64,000 bases of DNA from Botrimarina hoheduenensis (GTDB lineage Bacteria > Planctomycetota > Planctomycetia > Pirellulales > Lacipirellulaceae), in assembly GCF_007859815.1 (NCBI RefSeq), contig NZ_SJPH01000002.1, positions 109,824-173,823 of the forward strand. Reading direction: 5' to 3'. The notes beneath the pieces were generated by a model, which saw only the letters and a program-made list of their open reading frames with translations, had not been told where the DNA came from and made no database searches. Numbering within the stretch: position 1 is the first letter of the stretch; each line of letters opens with the position of its first letter. Both the position numbers and the translations under genes were made by a program. This document shows positions 9,405 through 17,638 of the stretch, in pieces.

Positions 9405-9812
9405 TTAGCCGGGCCCGTAAGTGATGTTGGGATCGTACACCCTCTCCGCCACAACTCGGAGCCCCTCCGGAGTGACTTGGCGGAAGAAGCACGAGCGATA
9501 CCCCTCGTGGCAGGCTCCGGCACCAACTTGCTCAACCCTCAGCAAGATCGTGTCACGATCGCAATCGAGCAGGATTGCCCGCACTCGCTGCACATGGCCG
9601 CTGGTGTCTCCCTTGCGCCACAGGGCCTCCCGGCTCCGGCTGTAGTAGACAGCCTGGCCGGTGCGCAGCGTCTCCTCGTACGCCTCTCGGTTCATGTACG
9701 CCAGCATCAGCACCTCGCCCGTCTGGTCATCCTGGGCGATCACCGGCAGCAACGTCTGGGTGTCGGCAAAGACCGGGGCGGCGGGATCCGGCGGTATCGG
9801 CGTTGGGGCCAT
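9405..9812 (-). CDS. hisI: Phosphoribosyl-AMP cyclohydrolase
   Basis: HisI opens the adenine ring of phosphoribosyl-AMP in histidine biosynthesis, using zinc and magnesium. The conserved blocks are complete: [42 protein letters not shown] and [12 protein letters not shown], which carry the metal-binding Asp and Cys residues. No HisE domain is fused. From the ATG at 9812 the protein is 135 residues, the usual length. An in-frame ATG at 9887 and further starts to 9995 would add an unconserved tail, so I prefer 9812, but no strong Shine-Dalgarno settles it. No other his gene is next to it. Confidence 0.93.
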   Translation of the reverse strand: MAPTPIPPDPAAPVFADTQTLLPVIAQDDQTGEVLMLAYMNREAYEETLRTGQAVYYSRSREALWRKGDTSGHVQRVRAILLDCDRDTILLRVEQVGAGACHEGYRSCFFRQVTPEGLRVVAERVYDPNITYGPG

Positions 9813-10146
9813 GGCGGGCAGCAAGGGATCGGGCGAAAGGCACCGGTAAAAAATCCCGGTGCCGCGGTGAGCGGTTAGATCTGTCATGGAGACTAATCCA
9901 GCCCTCTGCCGCAGGCTATCCGTTGGCCCGCGGGATCGTGGCAGACAGTCGTCGCCGGTGCGACCGCTGCAACGCAAAAGGTCGCCCCAGACCATCGGGT
10001 CGATGATCGAATGAAGCTTTGTTCCGCGGCCAGTCGATGCTAGCTACACGGACCGGAGCGGTGCTCTGAGTTCGCGCTCTCCCCAACTCGTTCACCGTGT
10101 GTTTCTCATAAGCCGCGTGCGCCGCGGTCTCACCGGAGTTGTTGCC
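9813..10146. other. Region between divergent hisI and the GT2-like gene
   Basis: This stretch lies between the preferred hisI start and the GTG start at 10147. It can be read in frame with hisI up to 9995, but that extension has no recognisable conservation. I see no clear promoter, RNA or separate gene in it. Confidence 0.35.
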
Positions 10147-10764
10147 GTGGACAAATCGCTCGCCGTTCTGTTGCCGATTTTTAATGCCGAACGGACTCTG
10201 CGGGCGGACGTTAATCGCGTGCTCGAAGCTGCCGCCGATCTGACCAACAACGTGCAGTTGGTCGTGATCGACGATGGCTCGCACGACGACACGTTTGAGA
10301 TTGCCACCGAGCTCTCGGCTGAGTTCCCACAGGTGCGGGTGATTCGCAACAGCCATCGCCGGGGTGTTGCGGACGCGGTCCGAGCCGTGCGGTCATCGAT
10401 CCTTGCGGATGTGGTGATCGTGCACGATGGCGGGTCGCGCGTGAACGTTGAGCAGATGCGGCTGGTGTGGACGCAGCAGCAATTGCTGCAGGCCTGCCGC
10501 GACGGCCAAGACCCGCGACGCGGCGTGTCGTTCGCCGACCTGCGTCGGCCCGGCCGGACACAGCCAGCGCTGGAAGCCGCGCATCGCCGGCTGATGGGCT
10601 TTCAGCGTGCCGACGATGCGGCAGTCGAAGCACTGGACGCCGACGAGTTGCGACGGCGCGACGAAGCGGGTCAGCCCAAGCCGCGACGCGGCGTCGGAGG
10701 GATCCCTTCCCTCCCCGGCCAGAATGTTTTTGGCGTGCTGAGCAACTTTGCGCTGGGTGAATGA
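10147..10764 (+). CDS. Short glycosyltransferase family 2-like protein
   Basis: The first 110 residues follow a GT-A family 2 fold: LAVLLPIFNAERTL, then VIDDGSHDDTFEIA, VIRNSHRRGVADAVRAV and DVVIVHDGGSRVN. In normal family members the last block carries the DxD metal motif; here it reads HDGGS. The remaining 95 residues are charged and not GT-like, and the usual acceptor-binding half is missing. It may be an inactive or regulatory derivative. I chose the GTG at 10147 because GGAG at 10135-10138 lies 8 bases upstream; a GTG at 10099 would add 16 residues. Confidence 0.6.
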   Translation: MDKSLAVLLPIFNAERTLRADVNRVLEAAADLTNNVQLVVIDDGSHDDTFEIATELSAEFPQVRVIRNSHRRGVADAVRAVRSSILADVVIVHDGGSRVNVEQMRLVWTQQQLLQACRDGQDPRRGVSFADLRRPGRTQPALEAAHRRLMGFQRADDAAVEALDADELRRRDEAGQPKPRRGVGGIPSLPGQNVFGVLSNFALGE

Positions 10765-11277
10765 GCCCGACCGATCTCTCCGGGCGGACCTTGTTCGTTT
10801 TAAGTCGACGTCGGTTCCGAAGCAACTAACCTGCAAGAAGCAGGGGTTGCGACGCCCCGATGCACGAATCGCCGAATTCAAGCCCGCCACCCGCGTGGGG
10901 CCGCGCCGAGCCTCCTGTTCTCGTCCCGACCGGCTTGCTGCGCAGTCAAAAGTGGCTCAGGCAGGCGGCCGGGTACACCACAAGAAAAAAAACTGAAAGT
11001 TTTTTGCGCGCCGCTTTCTGCGTCGCTTGCGTGTAGCGATTTGGTACACCCTGGTCCGACCTCCGTAGTGGGGTCATGGCCGCGCGTCGCATTCTAATGC
11101 GCATCGCTGCAGGCGGCCTCTAAACCCATTTGTGTAAAGACCTTACGTCGCTTGTAAGGGCCCCGGTCGGCGCCTAGGATCGCAGGTGTGGGACGCAGCG
11201 GTGATCCTTCAGCGAGACACCGGCTGACGCCCACTACCAATCCTTCTCTTCTCGCGAACGGTTTGGAGGCAAGTCGC
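10765..11277. other. 513-base intergenic region
   Basis: No credible gene is visible. An A-run/T-run inverted repeat (AAAAAACT, short loop, AGTTTTTT) near 10984-11004 could act as a bidirectional terminator. A small inverted repeat CTTAC/GTAAG lies near 11142-11158. A strong Shine-Dalgarno (GGAGG, 11265-11269) closes the region before the HTH gene. Confidence 0.4.
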
Positions 11278-11880
11278 ATGAACGCAACCGACAGCTACAC
11301 GATGGGCGGCAGTTTCGTCCCCGGTCCCCTGGCTGGGGGCACAGCTCCGGAGCGATCCGAGATCGCCCCCTCGACTTCCCCCGCTACTTCCCCTGTGCCG
11401 CAGCCCAGCGGCAAGCCGACCAAACGGCGGTTTCACCGCATTGCCAAGATCCGTCAGCAGCAGGGCCTCTCGGTCCGTAGCGCCGCGCGTCGGATGGGCG
11501 TGCCAATGGAGCAGGTCCGGCGTGAGGAGAAGCCCGACGCCAATCTCTCGCTCGCGGACCTGATCCGCTGGCAGGAGGCCCTCGAAGTTCCGCTGATTGA
11601 CCTTCTGGTGGAAGACACGGGGCCCCTGTCGGCCCCGGTAATGGCCCGTGCCCGCTGGCTGCGGCTCATGAAGACCGTCAAGGCGCTGATGGAGTCCAAC
11701 GCCTCGGAGGGCGTCACCCGCATGGCCGAGATGCTCCAGCAGCAGGTGCTCGAAGTGATGCCTGAGTTGGACGACGTGACGGCCTGGCACTCGGTCGGGC
11801 AGCGCCGCACCCAGGATGAGTCGGGTCGCATCGCCGAGCGGCCCGTTTCGCGGACCTTTGCTTCCGACGCTTTGCGCTAG
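11278..11880 (+). CDS. XRE-like helix-turn-helix regulator
   Basis: This 200-residue protein has a disordered Pro/Ser/Thr-rich N-terminus. An XRE-like helix-turn-helix follows at about residues 50-95 (IAKIRQQQGLSVRSAARRMG, then MEQVRREEK and LSLADLIRWQEALEVPL). A helical C-terminal region (about 115-160) could serve in dimerisation. It probably binds DNA. The start is fixed by GGAGG at 11265-11269, 8 bases before the ATG at 11278. It converges with the inositol-monophosphatase family gene. The targets are unknown; a 513-base upstream region leaves room for regulation. Confidence 0.7.
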   Translation: MNATDSYTMGGSFVPGPLAGGTAPERSEIAPSTSPATSPVPQPSGKPTKRRFHRIAKIRQQQGLSVRSAARRMGVPMEQVRREEKPDANLSLADLIRWQEALEVPLIDLLVEDTGPLSAPVMARARWLRLMKTVKALMESNASEGVTRMAEMLQQQVLEVMPELDDVTAWHSVGQRRTQDESGRIAERPVSRTFASDALR

Positions 11881-11929
11881 ACGGCGAGGTGGCAGGAGCG
11901 GCAGAAAAAGAGGCTCCCAATGCCGGGCT

Positions 11930-12736
11930 TCAAGGCTTATGAAGCCCGGCGAGGAGCTCTTCGTGCAGGGCTTGCGTAGCAGCGACCGCGTAGTTGCCCT
12001 GCCAAACCTCGTACGGTCCGCCGTGGCGGGCCGTGACGACCCCGCCCGCCTCTTGCACAAGTAAGACGCCGGCAGCTGAATCCCAGGGGTGGATTAGGTG
12101 TGCCCAATGGGCGTCGAGCCGTCCTGCGGCAACATACGCCAGGTTCAGTGCTGCCGAGCCGGTTCGTCGCACCGCGCGGGCCCGGTGAGCGATCCAGACA
12201 AAGTCGGCCAGGTCCGGCGATCCCGCCGAGACTTCAGGCGGCAGGCTGACCGCCACCAACGATTCGGCGATCTGGGTGCGCTGGCTGACACGCAGCCGCT
12301 CGCGGTTGAGCGTTCCGCCCAGTCCCTCGGCACCGCTAAAGAGCTCGTCGCGTAGCGGATCGTAGATCGCTCCCGCGACGACTCGGCCGCCTATGACCGC
12401 GGCAACCGAGGTCGCGAAGCAAGGGAATCCGTGGACGTAGTTGGTCGTGCCATCGAGCGGATCAACCACCCAGCAGACGGTATCGGCGGGCGGAGAAGCA
12501 CCGCGGGGTGACTCCTCGCCAACGAAGGCGTCCTGGGGACGACGCTCTTCTAGCAGCCGCTGGATAGCGTGCTGAGAGGCGTGGTCGGCGTCGGTTACGA
12601 GGTCGGCGGGGCCCTTCTCGGTGATCTCGAATCGCCCGCGCCAGTGGAGGAGCACCGCCCCACCCGTGCGGGCCGCTAGCTGAGCGGTTTCGAGCAATTC
12701 TTCCAGGAGTTGATCAGCGAGGGGCGTGCGGGGCAT
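11930..12736 (-). CDS. Inositol monophosphatase family protein
   Basis: This 268-residue protein belongs to the Li-sensitive, Mg-dependent phosphatase family (IMPase/SuhB/CysQ-like). The three metal-binding blocks are present: VGEES near residue 70, WVVDPLDGTTNYVHGFP near 90, and HPWDSAAGVLLVQEAGG near 215. It should dephosphorylate a small sugar phosphate such as inositol-1-phosphate, but the substrate cannot be fixed from motifs. I start at the ATG at 12736 (MPRTPLAD); a GTG two codons upstream is possible. An inverted repeat at 12762-12788 lies in its leader. Confidence 0.92.
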   Translation of the reverse strand: MPRTPLADQLLEELLETAQLAARTGGAVLLHWRGRFEITEKGPADLVTDADHASQHAIQRLLEERRPQDAFVGEESPRGASPPADTVCWVVDPLDGTTNYVHGFPCFATSVAAVIGGRVVAGAIYDPLRDELFSGAEGLGGTLNRERLRVSQRTQIAESLVAVSLPPEVSAGSPDLADFVWIAHRARAVRRTGSAALNLAYVAAGRLDAHWAHLIHPWDSAAGVLLVQEAGGVVTARHGGPYEVWQGNYAVAATQALHEELLAGLHKP

Positions 12737-12761
12737 GGTCACCAGTCCTAGCAGCCACAGG

Positions 12762-12788
12762 TCCTTGAAGCCACGGGGCCTTCAAGGA
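12762..12788. repeat. Inverted repeat upstream of the IMPase-family gene
   Basis: The arms TCCTTGAAG (12762-12770) and CTTCAAGGA (12780-12788) are perfect, with a 9-base spacer. The repeat sits 25 bases before the minus-strand ATG. It could be an operator or a leader hairpin. No T tract follows it on either strand. Confidence 0.5.
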
Positions 12789-12941
12789 AGGGGGCCAAAA
12801 CACGAGGAAAACGCCGATCCTCGGGACCCCGTCCGGCTTGCGAAAAAGGCGAGCAAGGCACGATCAGCGACTCGGGCCGATTGGGCGGATTGCTGTTACG
12901 GATCGTCTCGAGAAAAGTTCGCCCCCCACCCTGGAATTCTC

Positions 12942-12969
12942 TGGACACGACCTCCCCGATTGTTAGGAT
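12942..12969 (+). promoter_or_regulatory. Sigma-70-type promoter of the structured RNA
   Basis: TGGACA (12942-12947, 5 of 6 matches to the -35 consensus) is followed after 16 bases by TAGGAT (12964-12969, 4 of 6 matches to the -10). The predicted transcription start is near 12976, directly before the hairpins of the RNA described next. Confidence 0.55.
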
Positions 12970-12975
12970 AGAGTT

Positions 12976-13123
12976 AAGTGAACAGGACGGCTGTTATTGG
13001 GGATTACTCGCCGATGGCGAGAGGCGATTGCCTAATCCTTATTATTCCCGGTCCACCCACCGACGGCCTCTTCTCTGTTCCGGCCCCGTCGTCTCGCCCT
13101 CGGGCAGACGGCGGGGTTTTTTT
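12976..13123 (+). ncRNA. Candidate small structured RNA or attenuating leader
   Basis: This unit has its own promoter (12942-12969) and ends at a strong intrinsic terminator. Its predicted folding starts with a hairpin AACAG/CTGTT (12981-12985 and 12991-12995) with loop GACGG. A three-way junction follows: P1 GGATT/AATCC (13001-13005 and 13034-13038), P2 CTCGCC/GGCGAG (13007-13012 and 13016-13021) with triloop GAT, and P3 AGGC/GCCT (13022-13025 and 13030-13033) with tetraloop GATT. A C/U-rich single-stranded stretch lies at 13041-13083. No convincing protein lies inside. It is either an independent small RNA of about 148 bases or a leader that controls the gene at 13249. I do not recognise it as a known riboswitch. 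Confidence 0.55.
13084..13123 (+). terminator. Rho-independent terminator of the structured RNA
   Basis: The outer stem CCCCG-CGTCT pairs with AGACG-CGGGG (one T:G wobble between), and the loop contains an inner GCCC/GGGC hairpin. The stem ends at 13116 and seven T residues follow. No plus-strand protein gene ends upstream, so the terminator belongs to an RNA. Confidence 0.85.
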
Positions 13124-13248
13124 GTACCCTGAGGTTGCGTCACCTCCTGTGCTCGCAGAAGAGCACGCCGTTCCCGCGCTGACCGGCAAAGACCCCGTGC
13201 GACGCCCTGTTTGCCCTTACTCGCCCTACCCAAAAAGAGAGCTGGTTC

Positions 13249-13920
13249 TTGGACGGATTTCGTGGTCCCTGTTGGGATTGGTGCGACGGTGTCGCGCTGC
13301 TTGATGCCGGCTTGCTGAGAGCACGCGTTGCCGGCGGAGAGGAGGGCGGAGCGGGCTTCAGCGACATCCGCTGGCCCGGCACCGATCCGAGCCTCGCGAA
13401 GCTGCAGCTGCTCAGCGTTATCGGGAGCACCAAGGGTGCGGAGGTCCGCTTGCCGAAGGGCGACGCCTATCTGCGTGGAACCGACCTCGTTCGAACGCAT
13501 CCCTCGTCGCCGGGTTTCGCCTACCGGTGTCAAACCTATCGCTCGTGCCGAGCGCTGCCCAGACTGGGCGGCGTTGCACTGACGCTGACGTTATCGCTCC
13601 AGACAAATCGACTGGACGGCTCCCCCCGCGTGGCCGTGCGTTCGTTACTGGACGACGCTCACCAACTGGGAGACGCTCCGGTTGTGCTTGGGCACAGCGA
13701 TCGGGTGGCGATCGCGCCGCTGCCCGATGATGCGGCCGAGACCAGCTTCGCAGTCGACCGAAGCGGAGCAACGCTCTGGTTTGCCCCTCCGTTTCTTGAG
13801 AAAGGGGTGATCCGCCGGGCGCAGTTCGTGGCGATCCTCGCCCCAGCGCCGCTCGTTGCCGAGACGGTCCAAGCGGCTTTGGTTGAGCTCGCCACGGCTC
13901 CGCTTCCGCTAACGACTTAA
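13249..13920 (+). CDS. Hypothetical protein
   Basis: This 223-residue frame has no signature I recognise. It begins at a TTG with a weak purine stretch (AGAG) upstream. It has two Cys near the N-terminus (CWDWC) and a few more near residues 95-102. The second half alternates hydrophobic strands and charged turns (VAVRSLLDDAHQL, VVLGHSDRVAIAPLPDD, ATLWFAPPFLE), which looks like a real folded protein. It lies 125 bases downstream of the terminator of the structured RNA, so read-through could control it. Confidence 0.45.
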   Translation: MDGFRGPCWDWCDGVALLDAGLLRARVAGGEEGGAGFSDIRWPGTDPSLAKLQLLSVIGSTKGAEVRLPKGDAYLRGTDLVRTHPSSPGFAYRCQTYRSCRALPRLGGVALTLTLSLQTNRLDGSPRVAVRSLLDDAHQLGDAPVVLGHSDRVAIAPLPDDAAETSFAVDRSGATLWFAPPFLEKGVIRRAQFVAILAPAPLVAETVQAALVELATAPLPLTT

Positions 13921-13999
13921 TCCCACTGCCGCGGGGGACATCTTGTTTGGACCCCCCCTTTGTTCGGCCCGAGCGTGTCGCACTCGCGGAAAGAGGCAC

Positions 14000-15286
14000 C
14001 TACAACATCGGGCATTCAGGATCGCGGCAGTCGGGATCTTCGGTGCTAATCCGGACGCTAGTTACGTCGATCTGGGCCTCGTAGGGCTTGCCGTTAACGG
14101 GGTTCTCTCGGAAGGGTGGCGTCACCAATTCTGCCGCTACGGCCAGGGCGATGCACCAGGCTTCGCAGCGTGCCCGATCGCGTGCGGTCAGCAGCAGCGA
14201 CTCGGGTAGCCCGGAGAAAAACATCCGCTCAGCGGCGAGGTGGGGATCTGCCGTCACCAAGCTATGGGCTTCGTTGATCGCGTCGCGTCGCGTGTAGTAC
14301 GGTCCGCTGGTGGTCCCGATCAGGCGATCCATCGCGAGCAAGTAGTTGACCTCGTCTTGATCGAGTTCTTCTGGCACAGGATTCATGAGTCGATCGTAGA
14401 CCTCGGCGGCGCGAAGCTGCTTGCGTTCTTCGAGGGTGACCATCCGGTCGAGCAAGCCGGTGCGGATGGCTTCGTAAGCATGCAGGACCATCGCGCGATC
14501 GCCGGTGAGCATGCGGTGGTCGCTTGGCCAATCGGTCAATTGATCGCGCAGCAGGCCGTAGATCGTCTCGGCTTCGTACCGGCCGTAGAGCCGCGTTTCT
14601 AGCTGTACTTGCAGTTCGAGGAGCAGTTCTTGACGAAGCGTCGCGGCGAGCACACGCGCGGAGACGCTCTCGACCTTGCCCAGCCAGCCGCACCAGCGAA
14701 GGCCGCGTCGCCAGCATTCGAGCGCTGTCGCGGCGTTGTCGAGTTCCGAAGCATGGCGGCTGCGGAGCAGCTCAAAGCGAGCCGCGAGCGCGACATCGTC
14801 CAGGTAGCGTAGCGGCGCAAAGTAGCCGAGGCTTGCGTCGGTCGAGAAGCGACACATTTCGAGAGAACCGGCCTCCTCGATTTTTTTAATCGCGGGGGCA
14901 TGGTTCTTGAGGAGCTCGGCCGGCGAGGCGTCGCTGTTGACGAGCAGCAGGAGTTTTTCGCCGAGCTGCTTGCGGAACACGTCCGAGAAGACCTCCGCCA
15001 GCAGAGCGGCCGCGTTGGTTTCGCGCGGGGGCTGGAAGCCAAGCGGTTCGAGCTGTTCGGGCCCGGCCCGCTGCTGTCGCACCGCACCGATCAGCCCGCG
15101 TAGCTGAGGGTTCTCTGAATTAGAGGCCCCGCTGAGCTTCGCGCAGGCACGCACCTGATCATCGAACGTAGGGCCTCTGTTGCATCCGTTCAGGCCGACA
15201 GCAGCAATCGCGATAGCCAACGCAATCCGCCGCGGCGGCGCGAGGCGTGCTGGGGGCGAGCCAAGGCGGCGGGCCGCTGGCCGCAT
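14000..15286 (-). CDS. Predicted lipoprotein of unknown function
   Basis: This 428-residue protein carries an arginine-rich N-terminus, a hydrophobic segment and a lipobox-like VGLNGC, so it should be exported and lipid-anchored at about Cys35. The mature part is mostly alpha-helical, with many Leu/Glu/Arg and paired Cys (CWRRGLRWCGW in the middle, CEAWC late, DCRDPEC at the end). The start is supported by AGGAGG 8 bases before the ATG at 15286. I know no family for it; it resembles the large lineage-specific secretome of planctomycetes. Its operon partners are unclear. Confidence 0.6.
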   Translation of the reverse strand: MRPAARRLGSPPARLAPPRRIALAIAIAAVGLNGCNRGPTFDDQVRACAKLSGASNSENPQLRGLIGAVRQQRAGPEQLEPLGFQPPRETNAAALLAEVFSDVFRKQLGEKLLLLVNSDASPAELLKNHAPAIKKIEEAGSLEMCRFSTDASLGYFAPLRYLDDVALAARFELLRSRHASELDNAATALECWRRGLRWCGWLGKVESVSARVLAATLRQELLLELQVQLETRLYGRYEAETIYGLLRDQLTDWPSDHRMLTGDRAMVLHAYEAIRTGLLDRMVTLEERKQLRAAEVYDRLMNPVPEELDQDEVNYLLAMDRLIGTTSGPYYTRRDAINEAHSLVTADPHLAAERMFFSGLPESLLLTARDRARCEAWCIALAVAAELVTPPFRENPVNGKPYEAQIDVTSVRISTEDPDCRDPECPML

Positions 15287-15405
15287 GAGAGAGCCTCCTG
15301 CTCAGATCGGTTTAAGGAAACGATGGCAACCCGCCGGCTAGGTGCCGAGGTTAGCCTGTTCGAGATCACCGCAGCGGTGGGGGGCTATTCGTTATGGCGA
15401 AGGAG

Positions 15406-16026
15406 TTAGTTGCCGCGGCGGGCTGCCGGGCGGATCGACTTTTGTCTCGCGGCGTGGCTGTCGGCGACGACGGTCGGCGTGGGACAAAGGTCCGCGAGAT
15501 CGTCGAACTGCACCAGCTCGGCAATCCCCGCCTTGGCGAGTTCGGTTCCCGAGACGTAGCGTCCCGGGTTGATCCATTGATCCATGAGTTGGGGGTCAAC
15601 GCCGAACATGCGAGCCAGGAGAACGTCCATATCGCGTTCCAGCTCGCCGAAGTGGCGGGCCCATTCGGCGGCCTCGGCCAGGCCCACGTTCTCTTCGCTC
15701 TGCCACCGCATGGGGTGGAAGAGCAGCACGCTGTAGGGGGTGACGATGCGTCGTTCACAAGCCGCAAAGGGCCACAACGTGGCGGAGGAACATTCGCCCG
15801 TGACGATGCCGGTCGCGCGGATCCGCCGCAACTTGATGAGCGACATCAGCGACATCGCGCAGTAGGGGCTTCCCCCCGGCGAGTCGAAGTAGATGGTGCA
15901 CTGTTCGCCCGGCGCAACGCCCAGCAGGCGATCCGTGAGTTCGCTCTCGCTGTCCGTTAGATCGCCAACCAGAGCGATCTCCAACGGGCCTTCTTCTTCG
16001 GTTGCTTCTTCCGATTGGCGTGGCAT
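15406..16026 (-). CDS. ClpP-like serine protease homologue
   Basis: This 206-residue protein has the ClpP/crotonase fold pattern: [20 protein letters not shown], then [22 protein letters not shown], which matches the ClpP oxyanion strand. [14 protein letters not shown] supplies a candidate catalytic Ser and YSVLLFHPM the His. The region where ClpP has its catalytic Asp reads [21 protein letters not shown], so Asn may replace Asp. It is not next to clpX or another clpP. It could be a ClpP-R-like partner or an independent peptidase. I start at the ATG at 16026; a start at 16092 would add 22 residues. Confidence 0.7.
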   Translation of the reverse strand: MPRQSEEATEEEGPLEIALVGDLTDSESELTDRLLGVAPGEQCTIYFDSPGGSPYCAMSLMSLIKLRRIRATGIVTGECSSATLWPFAACERRIVTPYSVLLFHPMRWQSEENVGLAEAAEWARHFGELERDMDVLLARMFGVDPQLMDQWINPGRYVSGTELAKAGIAELVQFDDLADLCPTPTVVADSHAARQKSIRPAARRGN

Positions 16027-16318
16027 CGCGATGAGGGGAAAAGCAGGGGGGTGGGGGTCTTCGCGGGCGAAAAATATGAGGCTTTTTCGCACGCGAAAGA
16101 GTTAATGGGTCTCGAATCGATCGGCTTGAGCGTTCCCCGCGGCGGGGAAGCCCAACAGCCTGTCTGAAGATGCAGTTTAGGAAAAACGGGCCATTCGCTC
16201 TAGCTTTATCGCCCCAAAAGATGGTCCACGGGCTCCCTTGCCGCCGTTGCTTCGGCATAATCGACGTAACCGACCGTTGCAGGGCCGACTGAAAGGGCTT
16301 TCGGGACGCGCTGACGGA

Positions 16319-16858
16319 TTGCCTTCCCCCCCGTTCAACGAGCCAGCTTTGCCCGATCAGCTCCCCCTCGGCGACCAAGGCGACGACTCCGCTCGGCGGG
16401 GAACGCCACCGGATCGCCCGCCGATACTGCCGGATCGTCCGGCAGCGATCGAGTGGCGGGCGGCCTCGCCCGCGGGCGAGCAGTTTGGACCGACCGTGCC
16501 GGTCTTGTTCGCTCAGTGGATTCGGGAGGGGCGGATCGGGCCCGATTGGCTGGTTTGGCGCTCGGATTGGCCCGATTGGCGGACCGCCGCCGAGGCAGGT
16601 CCCGATCTTCCGGCCCCGTTGGTGGGAATTCGGCCCCGAGCAGCAGCTCCCCCCTCGCAAGTGGCTGCCCCCCCCGCGAGAGTGGCTCCCCCGGCCGTTA
16701 CGGGCCCGCTATCGCCGCAGCGGGAGCGCACTTCAACGACCGAATACAGTCAACGCCGGAAGCAGGTCCGCCGACGCCAGACGTTGATCGCTGCCGTGCT
16801 GCTGGCGCTGGTGCTCATCATGGTGACGGTTCTGGTCGTGTTGCTGACGAGCGGCTAG
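16319..16858 (+). CDS. GYF_2 domain, tail-anchored membrane protein
   Basis: The protein has a GYF_2/DUF4339-type domain of about 50 residues: IEWR, then GEQFGPTVPVLFAQWIREGRIGPD, LVWRSDWPDWRTAAE. The family is thought to mediate protein-protein contacts. A Pro/Ala-rich linker follows. The C-terminus is one hydrophobic helix (about 20 residues, LIAAVLLALVLIMVTVLVVLL) preceded by Arg/Lys, so it looks tail-anchored with the domain in the cytoplasm. The start is uncertain: TTG at 16319 gives 179 residues and TTG at 16238 gives 206. No ATG is available before the domain. Confidence 0.6.
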   Translation: MPSPPFNEPALPDQLPLGDQGDDSARRGTPPDRPPILPDRPAAIEWRAASPAGEQFGPTVPVLFAQWIREGRIGPDWLVWRSDWPDWRTAAEAGPDLPAPLVGIRPRAAAPPSQVAAPPARVAPPAVTGPLSPQRERTSTTEYSQRRKQVRRRQTLIAAVLLALVLIMVTVLVVLLTSG

Positions 16859-16962
16859 AACCGGAGGGAGGATTGGTTTCGGGGCTTTCGACACCAAGGT
16901 CTCCGCACAGCTGTCTCCGCACAGGATCGTCGCTTGCCCTCTTCGCCTAGGACTCCCCGCCG

Positions 16963-17559
16963 ATGAACCGCCGCCCGCATCCGTCCGCAGCCCCGCTGTG
17001 CACGCTCCTCCCGTCGTTCGCTTTCGGAGGGGCGCTCTTGATCGGTCTGAGCATGTCGTTCAGTGCCGCGGCCGAACAGACCCTCACGCTCGCGCGGGGG
17101 CGACTGATTGCGCAGGCCCCCGCAGGGTGGGAGTCGGTAGAACCGGCGAGCATGATCCTCGAGGGCGAACTCTCCATCGCTCCGCCCGCCGATAGCGACG
17201 CCGACCCAGCACGGCTGACCATGATGGCGGCTGGTGGCAGCATCGATCAGAACGTGCAGCGCTGGATCGCTCAATTCGAGGGGAGCGAAGGCGGGTCGGA
17301 CCTGAGCGCCGCCGACATCAAGACCACCGCTCTGGCCGATACGACGACGGAAGTAACGCTCGTCGATATGAAGGGCATCTATCTTGACGGACCCCCGCGG
17401 GGACCCAAGACGCCACGAGCAGACTATCGGCTGCTGGGAGCGATCGTGCCGCTTGCCGAGGGACGCGCGTACTTCTTTAAGCTGGTGGGACCCGCCGCAA
17501 CGGTCGATCCGGTTGCCGATGACTTTCGGGCGATGATTGCCTCGCTAGAGCTTCGCTGA
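16963..17559 (+). CDS. Secreted protein of unknown function
   Basis: This 198-residue protein has a signal peptide that ends near FSAAAEQ. The mature part begins LTLARGRLIAQAPAGWESVEPASMI, a pattern similar to PsbP/Mog1-like or related small periplasmic folds, but I cannot place it firmly. Conserved-looking features are LVDMKGIYLDGPP, YRLLGAIVPLAEGRAYFFKLVGP and a final helix ending in LELR. It should be periplasmic or external. The ATG at 16963 is followed by a typical charged n-region (NRRPH). Confidence 0.6.
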   Translation: MNRRPHPSAAPLCTLLPSFAFGGALLIGLSMSFSAAAEQTLTLARGRLIAQAPAGWESVEPASMILEGELSIAPPADSDADPARLTMMAAGGSIDQNVQRWIAQFEGSEGGSDLSAADIKTTALADTTTEVTLVDMKGIYLDGPPRGPKTPRADYRLLGAIVPLAEGRAYFFKLVGPAATVDPVADDFRAMIASLELR

Positions 17560-17638
17560 GGTCGGCAGCGAGTGCCGTGCGGAGACCTATCTGTCCTTTA
17601 TGTTTTAAACGACGCGACCGTGCTCCCCTGGTTTTGAG

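Noticed and set aside
12981-12995. Hairpin with ACGG in the loop, as in mini-ykkC (guanidine-II) RNAs
   Set aside because: Guanidine-II RNAs have two such hairpins with ACGR loops; the other hairpins here have GAT and GATT loops, and no guanidine export gene is near.
12978-13304. Open frame of 108 codons across the structured RNA region (GTG start)
   Set aside because: It reads straight through the strong terminator stem and T tract, has no recognisable domain, and its Pro/Arg-rich content looks like a by-product of GC-rich DNA.
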